Shown here: positions 32,480-48,503 of the stretch, one piece after another
Layout: each line of letters opens with the position of its first letter
Position numbering within the stretch: position 1 is the stretch's first letter
Origin: Holtermannia corniformis
Taxonomy: Eukaryota; Basidiomycota; Tremellomycetes; Holtermanniales
Direction of reading: 5' to 3'
Length of the DNA stretch: 64,000 nt
NCBI GenBank assembly: GCA_001599935.1
Contig: BCIJ01000008.1
Coordinates: forward strand, 1-64,000
Notes under the pieces: model-generated
The model's input: only the letters and a program-made list of their open reading frames with translations
Database searches by the model: none
Told to the model about the DNA's origin: nothing
Program-made: the position numbers and the translations under genes

Positions 32480-35400
32480 TCAGAAATGGGCATCTGTAGA
32501 GGGAACTGTCAGCGTCTCATGATAGCAAAGGGGAGCGAGTCGACTGACCGAGACGTGACAGCTCTTGGTAGACGTCGGTGCCCATTCGGAACCGCAACAT
32601 ACCGGCATAGACGAGCAACGTCCGAGCTTTGAGCCGGAGAGTGTTCATGCTCTATCATCGCAGTGTCAGCGCGCGGACCTCTTGTCATGTCCGATGCGAA
32701 CCTCTTGTCGGCCAACGCCACCATAGCTGCTCTCCCTGAGCTCCGAGTACAGCTTGTACAAGCAGCCCATGGTCGTCAACAGCACCGTCGCAAAGTTGCG
32801 AATGATTGGTTCCGGGTAATTGTTGAACTCCTCGGCCCTCTGCGCAACCACCGTGACTTGCTCGTTCAACGGCAGGATGCCGAGGCGTTCAATCGTCTGC
32901 GCCAGAGATCAGTCTGCGTCACACATGATCGCCATCGACATACTTCGAGAGCGAGGTCCGCCCGACCCTGCTCGGCCTGAAGGATAGCCTTCTTCAACTC
33001 CAGCAGCATCCTCAACGTCTCCCATTCTCGCTCCGACACCCTCCGACGTGGATTCCTGTCGGTCTCGTAAACCCTCATCACGTTCTGCGCCAGCGTGGGG
33101 AGGTCCGTTGCGCCGCCGAAAGCACCACCAAGTGCTTGCAGGGAAGGATCGGCCTGGATCGGCAAGGTGAGAGACGCGCCGAGCGCCTTGTTGATGATCT
33201 CAAGTACGCGCTCGTACGCCTTTGCACGGTAGAAGAGCAGGATTGAGTCGCCCAGTGACTGATCGGTTGATGATCGATCAGCAGCGGCCTTGACCACTTT
33301 GTCGAGGAAGTCATCTTCAGACTGCAGGCCGATGAGCTTGAGATCACGCTCGATGGCGCCGGGCTGGTTATGATCAGCATGGAACATACTGAGCCTCAAC
33401 GATACCGACCACAGCCGAGCCATCCGCGCGCACAGTCCCAAGCAACGCCGCGTAGCTCTTGGTGCTCAACACGAGATCCCGGATCGTCTCCATGCAAATC
33501 TCCTTTTGCTCAGGACCGACTGGCGCTGGCGCATCGGCATTCAATGCGATAAAGTAGATGTACTGCAGTGCGTCTTGTGGAGCCGAATGCGCGAACGGCC
33601 GAACGTAGCGCTGGATCAGGCGGGCAAAGTTGAGGTATGAGGTGTTGGGTGCCGCGTACGGGTCTTGCTCGGTTGTGACTGGGATTGTCAGCATGTCACC
33701 CATGGACAGGTTTGAACGTACGAATATCGACATCAGATGCTTGAACTTTGGTAGGTACTCGCAGGAGACCATAGTAGGCCAAGGCAATGGCGAAATGTAC
33801 AGCATCGACACTGTACTGCCGATTGTTGTACAAGAATGCCACAGCCTGATATTTGTTAGGATAACTTGCTATCGAGCGCAAGCGACGTACAAGCTCAAAC
33901 TGGCCCGTGAGCAGCAAGACTTGGAAGTAGGTCAATGGCCGCTGGCCTTGAGGGTCAAAGTGCTTCTCGCCAAACTTGACGACCATGGCCGCAAGGTCCG
34001 CAAGTGTGTAACGCTCGTGCGGTGCATCGGCACCAGCAGCACCGGGTGCTAGGCTCGACTCGCGCACGAGACTCAGCTGGACCCAAAGCCAGTCTTCCAT
34101 CGTCGGTGCCACGGCCGGCAACGACTTGCGGTTGAGTTCGACGCGACCGATGATCTTGTACAGTGCATACTTGAACGGGTCGCCTTCAGCCGCAGAGTGA
34201 CGGATCTGAGTGTTGTATTGCAGTAAGAAGGCGTCTCGTTGCGCTTTGGGTAGCCTGTATCATGTCAGTCGGTGGATTGAGGCGCGAGATGAGCACCGAC
34301 CGTCTGTCTTCCGACTCGAGCCACGCCTTGAACCAGCCCTCGAGCAATCGATCACCTTGCGACAGTCCGTTCACAGACTTTTGCAATACCTTGAGCGCCT
34401 CCTCTGCATGACCCGCGCGAAGCAGGTAGTAGATCTGAGCCCAGATCTGGGTTCCCCCGACGGACTGGTGATGTCATTATTTGGGTTCGGCGCCGTCAGC
34501 CGCGAGACAGGCTCACCTCGAGATTGAGCTTGTGCTTGCCCAAACCGAATTTGACGTCAACATAGCCTCGAATTTTGTTTGCGATGCCTGGGATGCCACC
34601 AAGCTGTGCCTCCGCCGGGTGTGCGGCAACAGTCTTGTCAATGTGTCGGTCGAACCTGAACGCTCAGTTTCGACCAAGGTTGTACCCGTCGTCACGCACT
34701 GTTGCTCAAGATACGCCCGGCCACCAGTGACAATCGTCTTCTTCAGCGCTTCTCTATCCGCCGCGTTCTCGGTACCCGGAGCAAGATAGGTCCGAGCATA
34801 TTGCCGCTCGGCTAGAGGCACAGACTGGAACTCGCCATCTCGGACGTATGTCTCCTTGACGATGGATGCAAGTAATGTGTAGGTGGGCTGCAGCATGGTC
34901 GATTTCTGCGCATATCAGTGGTGCCAAGAGCAGCTAGCGACTCGATCAATACTGACAGCATCACCCTGAGTCGCGTCGGCCAAGGCAGAGATGAGGCCAT
35001 AGCTTCGCCCTTCGCGGCGATGTTGATTCAAAGTCTACGAATTGTGAGCCTTGTCCTGTGATATTCGGTAGCAGCTCACCTTTACGACTTGATCGTACTT
35101 CATCATCCTGTTGTGCATGACCATCGACTTGGCCGGTTCCGTCCCATTTTGGCTCGATCCATCGTCCTGTTGACATCAGCCGTCTGCCATGAGCTCATTG
35201 AGACGTACCCTGACGCTCTTGCCGAGCACGCTACTACCCATGCCGCTTTTGGCCAGCCAGCTTGCTGCTCCACCACTCTTCTGAGATGTCGAAGCCTCAA
35301 GCGTCGACGCGGGCTTGTAGGCACCGAGCTCGTCAATCACCGACTGCTTCTGACGGTTCCAGTCGGCCTCCATGCGTGACTGCAAGTGATTTTGGAAGGA

Positions 35401-35931
35401 AGCCAGGGTCTATGCTATGTGAGTGGATGACCAAGAAGCATGACATGTAGAGCGCACCTCTCTCCGACCCTCCTCGATGGCCGAAATGATGATCTGCTCA
35501 TGTGCATGCTTGAGATATCCCTAGCAAGCTGTCAGCAAACCAATGGACAAACCGCCAGGACACGTACCTCGACGTCACCGTCAGCGACAGGGTTGAGAGG
35601 CTCCCATATTTGTTGGTCCTGCACTCCGCCGTAACCCGAGTTGAGCAAGTTGACGGAACGCGAGAGGTTGTCGGCTGGTACTCCCAGGGACGCCAGGAAG
35701 AAGTTTCTAAGTGCACGGTTAACAACCCTGGCGGCTCGTTTCAGGCTGTCAGCATGTAGCTTACCCGCTACCTTCTCCCGCTTTGCTCTCAGCACCTCCT
35801 GGTCTCTTGACAAGTCTCCGGCTCCCTTCCTCGATTTGTTCTAGACCAAGGTTGATCGTTGGTAAATCGGGTTGGTTGAGGTGCGACGTCAACGCTCGCG
35901 ACTGCGAGACCAGCTGAGAGAGCTGCGACAT
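32480..35931 (-). CDS. NIC96: Nucleoporin Nic96/Nup93
   Basis: Inner-ring linker nucleoporin, an alpha-solenoid with an N-terminal coiled part. Start MSQLSQLVSQSRALTSHLNQ at 35931, then LPTINLGLEQIEEGSRRLVK. Following exons give NRALRNFFLASLGVPADNLS, GYLKHAHEQIIISAIEEGRR and SWLAKSGMGSSVLGKSVR. The conserved core reads DWLWVQLSLVRESSL, LTYFQVLLLTGQFELVRRLR, QAVAFLYNNRQYS and DAVHFAIALAYYGLLRVP. The C-terminal part reads FATVLLTTMGCLYKLYSELR, LRLKARTLLVYAGMLRFRMG and DVYQELSRLDAHF, stop 32480-32482. Introns about 45-60 nt. It partners the Nup157/170 family in the same pore subcomplex. Confidence 0.93.
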
Positions 35932-36266
35932 GGTACTCGGGTCACTTGCAAGTCCCCTGGAAGTCCTCTGAACAGCACGGGCGAGATCCAGACTGTTGAC
36001 GGACAGCTAAGGCCTTTTGGTGTACTCTGTTAGGCACGCCCGCGCTGTTATATGGGGTCAGGTAGGCGCGCGACTTCGAGCGACTAGCAATCCGCTGCCA
36101 AGTACAGGTCCCAACATGGCCTATGTGCCGGACGACATCAAGCAAGTTATGCGGCGCATAGCGCGAGTACGCGATAAGCTCTGATCTAGTCAATGCCAGG
36201 GTGTTCATCTATAAGCAATGCCATTCAGGCAGCCAAAACTGTACAACACAAGCCCGCACCAACATG
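35932..36266. other. Intergenic region, NIC96 promoter
   Basis: About 335 bp between the NIC96 start and the permease stop. No gene is supported. Confidence 0.4.
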
Positions 36267-38579
36267 TTAGGCCTCGAGCACCTGCACGGACGCATTGCCA
36301 GGGCGGTCTTGCTCCTTCTCCTTCTCTCCCATCTCGAGCTCGTCCGAGTCACGCACACCTGCTGGTTCCGTGTGCTCCATCTCTGGTACCTCGTAGCCGC
36401 TTTCGTCGACCTCCTCGAAGTGGCGGTTCATGCCCGGTGGCGGGGAGAGGCGGCAAAGCGCGTAGTAGAGGATACCAGAGGTCAGACCGCCGGTGAACCA
36501 CGACTGGTGAAACGTACGTCAGTCCGCAATCAACGATTTCGACAAACCCCGCCACTCACCAGCTGGTACAGACGGGTTGCACCTTCGGCGACGTTCAGGC
36601 TTGGCTGAAAGTTCTTGACGAAACCAACGAGGTTGATGAGCACACCCGCGAGGTAGGCGATAAAGGCGCGGTAATTGATCCCGGCGTTGTAGTAGTACCA
36701 AGTGCCCTTCTCCGCCTTGTAGAGATCGGCAACGCGAAGGTGACCGCGGCGAATCAAGTAGTAGTCGCAGATCATGACTCCAACGATGGCCGACAAGCTG
36801 GTGACGTCAGTACAGATCAGTAGGGTGAGGGCAGACGACGCACAGCACAGAGTACGAGCTGAGGTACGAGGTGAAAGTGTTGCTAGTCTTGAAGAAGTTC
36901 CAGGGGCACAGCATCTACAAGGACCAGTCAGTCGACGGAATGGGACGAGACTGCGGGACGAACGAAGCCAATGCAAGCGCAGAGGTACGAGCCGCGGCGG
37001 ATGTTAATCCAGCGCGGCAAGAGCGCAGTGGTGTCACACCCTGCCGAGATGCTGTTGGCGGCGAGGTTCAGGATCAATTGCACTGAAAGATTCAGCTCGC
37101 CGTCCGAGTGGCACAGATGACGTACCGTAGACGAAGACGGCGGCGATGAACCACACGCCGAATCGGGTAGCGCCGGATGGCGAGCCGTCAAGGAATCGGT
37201 TCAGGATTGCAAGTGGGTCCCAGATGAGTTCGCCGAACAGAGGCACCGAACACGATGCGATCAGAATGCCGAGCAACGAAGTAACGGCGAAGCCGAGGGG
37301 CAAGGCAACGAGCTGGGGCCAGACGACGGCGGAAGGGGTACGGGCACGCGAAGCAAAGTCGGGGCCTAGAGCAAGTTAATTGAATGCTGTATTGTATTGA
37401 CCAAGCAACGCACTGTTGGTGACTATGACGAAGCGTCAGCAATGTCAAGCAAACACAGAGGGAGCAGACGTACTGAGAGTGGCCATGTTGGAAACGCAGC
37501 TCATCGACGAGACCACCATCTGCCTGATGTCAGCTCGCGATGGCACGACTACGACCAATACGTACAGTCCAGCCAAGGTCACTACCGCTGAGCGTTGACG
37601 GTGCGGTCATGATCGGTCCAAGACCACCCGACTTTGAGACTGTCCAACCCAAGAAAGCGAAGCCAGCAATGGGGCCGAGGACGGCCTTGATGTGGAATAA
37701 GTACTGCAACTGCAGGGTGTTAGTTTGGTATTGAACGCGCCTTGAGGCGAACGCACCTTGTGGATGGGAGGCCACAGCGTCGGCAAGCTGAGTAGCCAGA
37801 ACAAGAAAAAGCCAACGAATTGAGCGGTCGTGAGTCCTGCATTGGCACCGAACGAGTTTGGAATGTTGGCGTAGGAAAGGGACATGGCACGCAGTACAAT
37901 GTAGACGCATTGACCTCTGCGGAGACTCGTCAGTCTGGTTCGTTTCAAACGTCAAAGAGACGAACCCAAGCCAAGCCTGGACCGACCACCAGATCTGCAA
38001 CCTGGATTAGCTCCGTCATCCGCAACAACAGACATCAACGCACAATGGCCATGAAGGCGCGGTTGAGGATGACCCAGACGGCTCCAAAGACACCGAAACT
38101 GGTGCGCGCGATGGCCGGGAACATGAGGTGGAAGACTGCGCCCGGGCGTGCGTTGAGGACCAAGAAAGGCGCGGCGATGCCGTAGCCGAGCCAGACGCAA
38201 ATCCACGCTTGCCACCATGTCAAGCTACGAGCATCAGCACGGGTTCTTATAGGATCTGTTTCAATGCGCACCCAGCTGCGACCATGCTCGAGCCGATCAT
38301 GAACGAGTTGAGGTTGAAAGAGTCGGCGATCCAGAATGAGATGTAGGAAAAGTGCCTGTTGCGCTTGAGCAATGGTCATGCACGAGTTAGCGATACACAC
38401 GTCCATGTCCGTTTCTGCGACCATGGTCAGTTTTTCGCAACACAGCGGATGAGAGCACAAGAACTCACATGTAATGGTACCGGAAGCAGGTCTTCCGATG
38501 CCAAGAACATTTCCTTGGACGTCAACCCAGCCGGGTGCTCGGTCTCTAGTCTCTGCGCAAGCTCGCGTACTTTGCCCAT
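36267..38579 (-). CDS. NCS1-family nucleobase/allantoin permease (Fur4/Dal4-like)
   Basis: Plasma-membrane proton symporter for uracil, allantoin, uridine or a related compound. Start MGKVRELAQRLETEHPAG at 38579. Family blocks in order: HFSYISFWIADSFNLNSFMI, LTWWQAWICVWLGYGIAAPF, AVFHLMFPAIARTSFGVFGA, CVYIVLRAMSLSYANIPNSF, LTTAQFVGFFLFWLLSLPTL, IKAVLGPIAGFAFLGWTV, LVALPLGFAVTSLLGILIAS, SISAGCDTTALLPRWINIRR, LSAIVGVMICDYYLIRRGHL, LYKAEKGTWYYYNAGINYRA and YLAGVLINLVGFV. The tail is acidic with Glu/Lys runs and ends NASVQVLEA, stop 36267-36269. About ten short introns. Substrate cannot be fixed by eye. The divergent racemase gene suggests a ureide, pyrimidine or hydantoin substrate. Confidence 0.9.
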
Positions 38580-39014
38580 CTTGTGCGGTGTGGTAAGTCA
38601 GTATCGTGCGAGATGAGAAGGATAAGTATGGATGCCAGGCCAGGCCAGCCAGTTAGTTATACGTCAGTGACAGTTGCAGCCGGACAGGTCCCACGATAGC
38701 GGCAAGTTTTTTCGCACTGATAGCATAGCGATAGGCAACTCTCCTCGCGATCTGACGTACGCTGTGCGACCGTGCGGATAAGCAGCGGGCACGCAGGCTG
38801 CTCTGGCTGGGTCGATCAAGTGAACGAGGCCAGCGACTGGTGCGGAGCTCGTCCACTCGCTGCAAGCGGAGCAAGAGGAACAGTGCACGGATTGGCTGCC
38901 GCCGACAACTGGCGTAAAGACGGGGCCCATAGCGTGTAGTCGACCCGGAGTAGAGATCTGCGAGCGAGGGCAGGCTTGAGCGAGCAAGGCGAGGCTCAAC
39001 TGTTGCACACAACA
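38580..39014. promoter_or_regulatory. Divergent promoter with two GATAAG sites
   Basis: The permease and racemase start codons face away from each other across 435 bp. GATAAG occurs at 38621-38626 and 38777-38782, and further GATAG sequences occur near 38697-38735. In fungi GATA factors that mediate nitrogen catabolite repression bind such sites. Function here is inferred. Confidence 0.45.
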
Positions 39015-39871
39015 ATGCCGCTGCTGGAGTCACTGCCAAAAGATGGCGGTCGCCAACCCAGCAGCAAGCCCCGGATCCTTGTCATCAATCCCAACTCGAC
39101 TGTTGTATGTCCTGTCCAGCCGCACTGTCACAGTATAGTTCTGAACCCCGCCTTCAAGGCCTTCACAAACGCAATGTCAACCGCCTTGAGCTCGTCATCC
39201 GCCGAACTCGACTTCTACACGGCGCCGGACGATGCTCCTCGGTCAATCGAGGGGTCGTACGACAGTGTCGTGTCTGCTGCCGCCTGCTTGAGAGAGCTGA
39301 GACCCATGCTCGGTCAATGGCAAGCTGTGTGTTGCTCTGGCAAACGCGTCATCCTCGTTTTCGGCTGCTGACGATCCGCAAGCTGATCGTAGCCTGCTTT
39401 TCGCTCCACCCACTCATCCAAGCTCTGCGCGAGATCACGACCTCGCCAGTGCTCTCCATCTTCACAAGCCCTCTCCTGCACGCCTCCGGCCTCGGCTCGC
39501 ACACGGGCATCCTCACGACGTCGCCTCGCTGGGTCCCATTACTGACGCACGACCTTGCCGCCGCACACCTGAGTCAGCTGTGCACGGGCGGCGTCGAGTC
39601 GAGCGGCATGGCGGTGCTAGATCTCGAAGAACTGCCTCAGACCGAGGTCCATCGGCGACTGGGAGAAAAGGCAAAGGAAATGTCGGAGCGCGGAGTGGAT
39701 GTCATTGTGCTCGGCTGTGCGGGCATGGTCGGTCTCGAAGGGGTCGTGCGGGACGCGTGCAAGCCAGGTGTGGTCATCATCGATCCGGTCAAGTCGGCGC
39801 TCGAGATGGCCCATGGACTGCTCGCGATGGGCGTGCAAACGGCAAAGGCAGGCATATACGCAGATGCATGA
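39015..39871 (+). CDS. DCG1: Asp/Glu (hydantoin) racemase family protein, DCG1-like
   Basis: ATG 39015 gives MPLLESLPKDGGRQPSSKPR, then ILVINPNST, the family's first signature. Introns start GTATGT (after NPNSTV) and GTGTGT (after GQWQA). The exons join to AFTNAMSTALSSSSAELDFY, YDSVVSAAACLRELRPMLGQ, LIVACFSLHPLIQALREITT, SHTGILTTSPRWVPLLTHDL and VDVIVLGCAGMVGLEGVVRD, ending AKAGIYADA (stop 39869-39871). The two active-site cysteines of the superfamily are seen in VACFS and LGCAGM. S. cerevisiae DCG1 lies in the DAL (allantoin) cluster and is nitrogen-repressed. About 250 residues, normal length. Confidence 0.88.
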
Positions 39872-39935
39872 TGATACAGTGATTCCAGTGACAAATCCTC
39901 ACAAACCCAAGAAGCAAACCCTAGACCACCGCGGC

Positions 39936-42240
39936 TCATTGTGCCTCTGCAAACGTCCGAATCCCCTTTAGACTGTTTGCAGCGTGCTCTTTCGCCTTGA
40001 TGACGACGTCGATGTGGGTCATGAGTTGGGTGACGACGGCATCTTGCAGCAAGCCCGTCTTGTGCCGAAGCTCCTTGAACCTGCGAGGTATCAGCCTGAT
40101 TGCGTGTTCAACGGATTCACGTACGCGATCCTGGTGCTCTCAAGCTGCGACTGGACAGCCAAAACGCTCTGCTGACTCGCACACGAAATGTTGGCAATGT
40201 TGTCCTCGAGCGCGACCACGGTCGCGTTGGTCTCCTGGCTTTCCGAGTAGATTTGCTAGATTGCTATCAGCCCTCCGACATTCCCGTACAGCCCGTCCAC
40301 TGACCGCTCGCGCATCCTCAGCCTTTGCCGTCTCAATCTTGAGTTTGGCATCAAGGTTTGCGATCTCCTCCTTTTGTCGCTCGGATTGCTGGTTGAGTTG
40401 ATCGAGCTCATCCTCGAGAGCGATCGCGCCGTTGCCGAGCTCGAGAGCCTGCTTCCTGAAGCCCTCGGAGTAGGTCTGTAGCGCAGGCCAAATGACCTCG
40501 CGCATACGCTTGCCGGCCCTCTGGACCTCGTGCGGGTCTTGGGCCGAGATGTCGAGATCCAGCGAGTAGTCTACGCCGTTTGGACCGACCGAGCCAGGAT
40601 GGCTCGCATCGAGGATGCCAATCTGATCGCCGAGCACCGTGTAGTCTTGCAAGAGCTGCTCGAAGCGGTCCATCGACTTTGTGACGAGCATCTCTTGGTC
40701 GTACGATTGCTGCTTGGCCTCTGCAATCTTGATCCGGACCTCGTCGAGCTGGCGCTGTAGCGTCTCGCGCTCATTGGTCATGCGCATGACCTCGTCGGGC
40801 GAGAGGTTCTGTGCCGCCACGGCGGATTCGAGAGATGACAGTTCTCTCCGGAGAAGACCAACTTGTTGCTCTGCGCAGCGTTAGTCGACGTGCCGCCGAG
40901 AGTAGAATCAGCATACCCGTCTCGGCAAACGCTTGAGCCGCCTTTTGATTCTTCTCGTGCATCTTGGCACAGCGCATCGTCATTTGCTCGATAAAGTTTT
41001 TAAACTTGGTCTTGTCCTCCATCAGATCAATGTACTCCTGCTCGAGCCGTTTGATCGGAGGCTGCGACGGTCAGCCAGCTTGAGATACATGCAAGACCTC
41101 ACCTCTTGCGATTCAAGCTGCTTGAGCTCTGCTCGGCGTTTTGCGATTTCCGTCTCGAAGCTCTCGGCCTCTTCAAACGTGGATGCCGCCAGGCGGTCAA
41201 AGACTTCTTCGAGCTCTTGCTGTTGCTCTGGAAAGTCTTCGATGCCGCCATCAAACCACTCGACGTAGATCCGGCTTACATACGACCACAGTAGCCGATC
41301 TTCGATCGCTGGATGGTCGAGTGGGAGCTCGCTCGCTGGCAACAGCAACGGATCGGCTACAATCGATGGGTCCATCCAATTGTCGTGCGCCTTTGATGAT
41401 TAGTCGAATCCAGGCTTCCACGAATGCGCCCACCTTGCACATCTCCACGAGCCAGTTCAGCATCGCGACATGGTGCGGCCACACATTCTGCCCACCGGGC
41501 ATCCCCAGCGACATCTTGCCGATATTCTCCATGGCCGGATATTTCAGATCCTTGAGGATAGCAATCACGTCGTCTTCAAACTTCTTTTCACGCCATTGAT
41601 AACCCGGGTCGAGCCCGACCGGACCCGAGACGAGGAAGCGAAAGATTGTCTGAAACTCTTTGGCCGTGACGTTGTCGATATTCCTTGGGAGCGGACAGCG
41701 GTGCATCGAGAGGTAATCGACGACGTTTTGCTGGCATTGCATCCGGAACGCTCGGTTCGCAACCGGTCGCGGGTCCTTGATGCTGCTGGTTGAGCTCAGG
41801 GCGCCGCTACGGCTGACCGAGTGAAACACTGAAGATCGTCTCACGCTGGATCCCACCATCAGGACCTGTCGTTTACGCTGGCGTTTCCACACTCACCTGC
41901 CTGGCACACTTCGCCCTCCCGCCGGTGTCCGCCCAATGATCCCCGCATCCCCCCTCCCCGCGCTCTCCACAGGTCGCATCAACGTACTCCGCCTAGCCGC
42001 GCCGCCAAAACCTCCCATACCGTCCTGGCTGCTCTGTTGACTTGCCGCGAGGGAACCCGGCACGACGCTCAAGCGGCCTTGCGAGCCCGAGGGCACCATT
42101 GACATGCGCGATGACATTGTGCTGGATCGGATAGCAGGTTTCTTCATTGCTGAGGAAGGCATGGCGAATTGCGAGTGTGCGCCGTAGGGCGCGTTGCCGG
42201 CCGGACCGTCGTTAACCAGAGTCCGTCGGCGCGCGTCCAT
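39936..42240 (-). CDS. NDC80: Kinetochore protein Ndc80 (Hec1)
   Basis: Microtubule-binding subunit of the Ndc80 complex. Start MDARRRTLVNDGPAG at 42240, with a basic Ser/Arg-rich N-terminal tail (about 115 residues). The calponin-homology head follows: DPRPVANRAFRMQCQQNVVD, YLSMHRCPLPRNIDNVTAKE, FQTIFRFLVSGPVGLDPGYQ, DVIAILKDLKYPAMENIGKM, MPGGQNVWPHHVAMLNWLVE. The loop region and coiled coils follow (YVEWFDGGIEDFPEQQQELE, ERETLQRQLDEVRIKIAEAK, LEDELDQLNQQSERQKEEIA). The end is IRTFAEAQ, stop 39936-39938. The GQNVWPH segment and the long heptad regions are diagnostic. About seven short introns. Confidence 0.95.
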
Positions 42241-42459
42241 CGTGATCCCCGGAACTAGCTGATTCCGGTTCGTGTCGCCTTGTAGAGTGTTGTCGACGTG
42301 TATTATGCTCCTGTGAGTCTGCTCACTCGCTCCCACCTAGTCTGTATAGGTTTGCCCAGTCTGTACAGCTCGTTGATGCTCTCCTGCACCCAAGATGTTT
42401 GTTTACACCTTGACAATGTTCGCGTCGCAAATACCGCGCGATCAAAGTGGCATCAGCAG

Positions 42460-45141
42460 CTAGAAATCCGCATCGCTATCGCCCTCGTCCCAGTCGACGC
42501 TCTCGAGCACCGCCTCGCCCTCTGCGTACAGCTTGTCTAGACCTGTCAACTTTTCGAGAAAGTCGGGCTCGTTGAAGGCGCAGAGGAGGAACGGGAACCC
42601 TTGGGTGCGGTATGCGTCGATGACCTTTGGGAGTGGGTCAGCGTGGCTGCTGATGCGTGGCTGCCATGGGAACAAGCATTCCCATGGGTGCGCGTTCTAT
42701 CGCAGTCAGGCTGGTGAGACTCACAGTAGCAGAACAGCCCGTACACCGATCATACCCTCTTCCCTCAATCACCAGAGTCTTCCACGCTCCAAGCTGGCCA
42801 CGCAGCTGGTGCGGAACCGCGCCCAGCGGCGATCCCGTCCCCTCTTCCACTTCAGTGTGGTGTGGCCCACCTTCGGCTGGTGCGTGGATGCTATCCATCT
42901 TCAGCATCATAGAGAGCGTCATATGTCAAACAGACAAGACTCACCCTTTCGGATGTTGCACCAACGAGACGAGCAGCTCGACGGCCGAAGCGGCTGCGAT
43001 CGGCGCGATGCCAGGTCGCGTCACGGTACACATCTGATCCAACGTCCGGTCTGTCAGACTCTATCCAAGCACATCAACACCAGCTCGCCACGCTCCCGCG
43101 CACTCACATCCGCAGGCGCAACAATGTCGTTGCAGTAATAACAACCCAACCGGTGCTCCTGATCCGAGGAACCCGCCGGGCCATGCCGCATGACGAGATA
43201 GCTATCGAACCCGAGAGCGGCATTGATCACCATCTTGTCCTTGCTCGCGCCCAGCACGGTCGGTAGCCAGCGCGACTCGCGCGAGTCCATCAGCAAAAAG
43301 ACAGCGTCATGAGACTCGATCAGCGCTTCGAGCGTCTTGACATCGGCTTCGGCAGACGCTTGTGATGTTGCCGGAATTGGGTGACCGGGCATCGGGATGG
43401 ACATTGTCAGACCTTTTGCGTTCTGCCTCTTGGTCAGGTGTACGTATTTGGCTGGACAAGTCGAACATACCACGCCCGGAAAGATCTTTTTGAGCCGTTC
43501 GGCCGCGCACTCGGCTTTTGGCTTGCCTCCATCCAAGCAGTCATCGAAATCAAACAGTGGCTGCCGGACCGGGTTCGAGAACGAGACCTTGCCTGAGTCC
43601 ACAAACGTGATGTTCCGGATCCCCCAGCCCTGCGCCATGTGTCAGTTTAGCAAACGGCAGACGGTGCGCGATGCAGACCATGAGACAGCGCGCAACGTAG
43701 CACCCGAGCGTGCCGGCGCCAAGGAGTAAGCAGCGCGTGCTCGCAATCTTCTCGAGGTCTAGCGATGGCATGATCCGCCAGCGCATGAGCTTGAGGTTCA
43801 AGTCGACTGCCTGGTCCGCCAGCCTGTACCGTATCAGCCGAACGGCATCGTGAGCTTCGCTCGCACACGCACTTGGTAGGATCCATCAGAGGCGCAAGGT
43901 CCGCCACGCGGCTCGCTAGCTGTCCGCGTGTGTTCTTCTCCCATCCCACGGCTTGGGGTCTCTCGCCGGGAGCCGATGGTGTCGGTAAAGCTGCGATACT
44001 GACAGTCCCTACTCGTGAAGCCTTGCCTGCGCGCAGGCAAAGCACTTTGGTCGATTGTACGGCGTGAACCGTCGAGAGGTAGTGCAAAATGTTGCGTAGG
44101 ACCCAGCCTGGGTTCTGAGGCTGGGCCGATGGATCGTGGAACGCGATCAATCGCTGAAGAGGGTCAATGCGAGTTGGTGAAAACGACCACTCGGTGCGAA
44201 CCTGCTCTGCGGCCACGTCGCGGAAGAACGCCTGATACTCTGCCAGCGGCGCTACTGCCTCGGGTTTCCCTTCAGCACCGAGCCTGACGCAGAACCCGAC
44301 GGGTCGCTCGGCACTGTCCACGCCATTCGGCGTAAAGGTCGAAGCCTCGAGTTCCCGGACCGACTCCACCAGCTTGATCCTGTCAGTCACTCGCTTCAAA
44401 TACCTAGGCAAACATACCGCCTCATCTGCATAGACCAAGCCCGCGTCCGACACCTCCCAAGCCGGCTTCGCGACAAACGCAGGTACAGCAAACCAGTAGT
44501 GGAACGCGTATTTCTTCAAATCTGCAAACGTGACGACGAGGAAAGGGTTGAGGTTCGGGTGCGGTGTCTTGTAGCTCTCGAGGATCTACGATGCAGGTCA
44601 GCGATCTGTGGAGGGCTGGGGTGCAGGCTGACGCACGCCATCGACGAGCGTGCTGAACGCGTCCTTTTTCAGGTCTGTGCGTTTAAAGTCTTCAATCGTG
44701 TTGTAGTTTTGCAGGGTACCGTGGAGCGGGATCGAGGTCTGCGGTGGTCTTGTGAATGTCAGCTTAGGGTCTGTGTGCGAGACGCAGGCGCAAGAGGTCA
44801 GGGTTCAGCTATGCGCAGCAACGAGAACCGTGCGTACTACACTCCCGCAGAGGCGCTCAGCTATACATATTCTCTTGCAGCCTGCATCCATACCATACCG
44901 CCCTAGCTCACCTTTCCGCTTCGGCACCAAACGCGCCACCGCCAACACCGAGCCCGCCCTCGACGCCAATCACGTTTTCGCCATCTTCACGGTCGACGAC
45001 CTCCCTGCCCTCCTCGAGCCAGCCTGTGATCGGTACGCTCGCGTCTGATAGCTTGAGAGTGTCGAGCTTGAGCGCCGTGAGTGCTGTCCAGAACGGTGGT
45101 GTTGGATGCGATGGGAGGGTGGTGAACTGCAAGGGCGCCAT
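42460..45141 (-). CDS. ATG7: Autophagy E1-like enzyme Atg7
   Basis: Activates Atg8 and Atg12 for conjugation. Start [20 protein letters not shown] at 45141. The N-terminal domain includes [20 protein letters not shown] and [40 protein letters not shown]. The adenylation domain contains [20 protein letters not shown] (GxGxxG nucleotide loop), [31 protein letters not shown] and [20 protein letters not shown]. The catalytic cysteine is in [11 protein letters not shown]. The CxxC-like zinc ligands (GCYYCND) are present. The C-ter Atg8-binding part ends [33 protein letters not shown], stop 42460-42462. The gene shares a divergent promoter with TRM4. Confidence 0.95.
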
Positions 45142-45453
45142 GGGTCCTTTGGCTGTTTGATGGCGAGTTTGGCTGCGATCTGACGAGTTGAGGTACTAGT
45201 GGTGGCTGTACAGGGTGAGTAGACTGCTGCAACGCTGCCTGTTCTGCTACGGATAACGCTGCGGAGACTGCTACTGCTACTGATCAAGTGCGCGTGGCCA
45301 CCGTTGTCAATCCGGCGTTCCCCTTTCCCCGCATCCGCCACTGCGGGGAACATGACAGCGCACCCACGTCACGATCCACAAAGTTGCCACGGCCCACTCC
45401 ATCTTGGTCCTCCGACACGGCGCAACAGCACCCAAATCACCACCTGAAGCATC
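45142..45453. promoter_or_regulatory. Shared divergent promoter of ATG7 and TRM4
   Basis: The two start codons lie 312 bp apart in opposite directions. No clear TATA box was seen. The short space means both genes probably share regulatory DNA. Confidence 0.5.
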
Positions 45454-48503
<3,050 letters not shown>

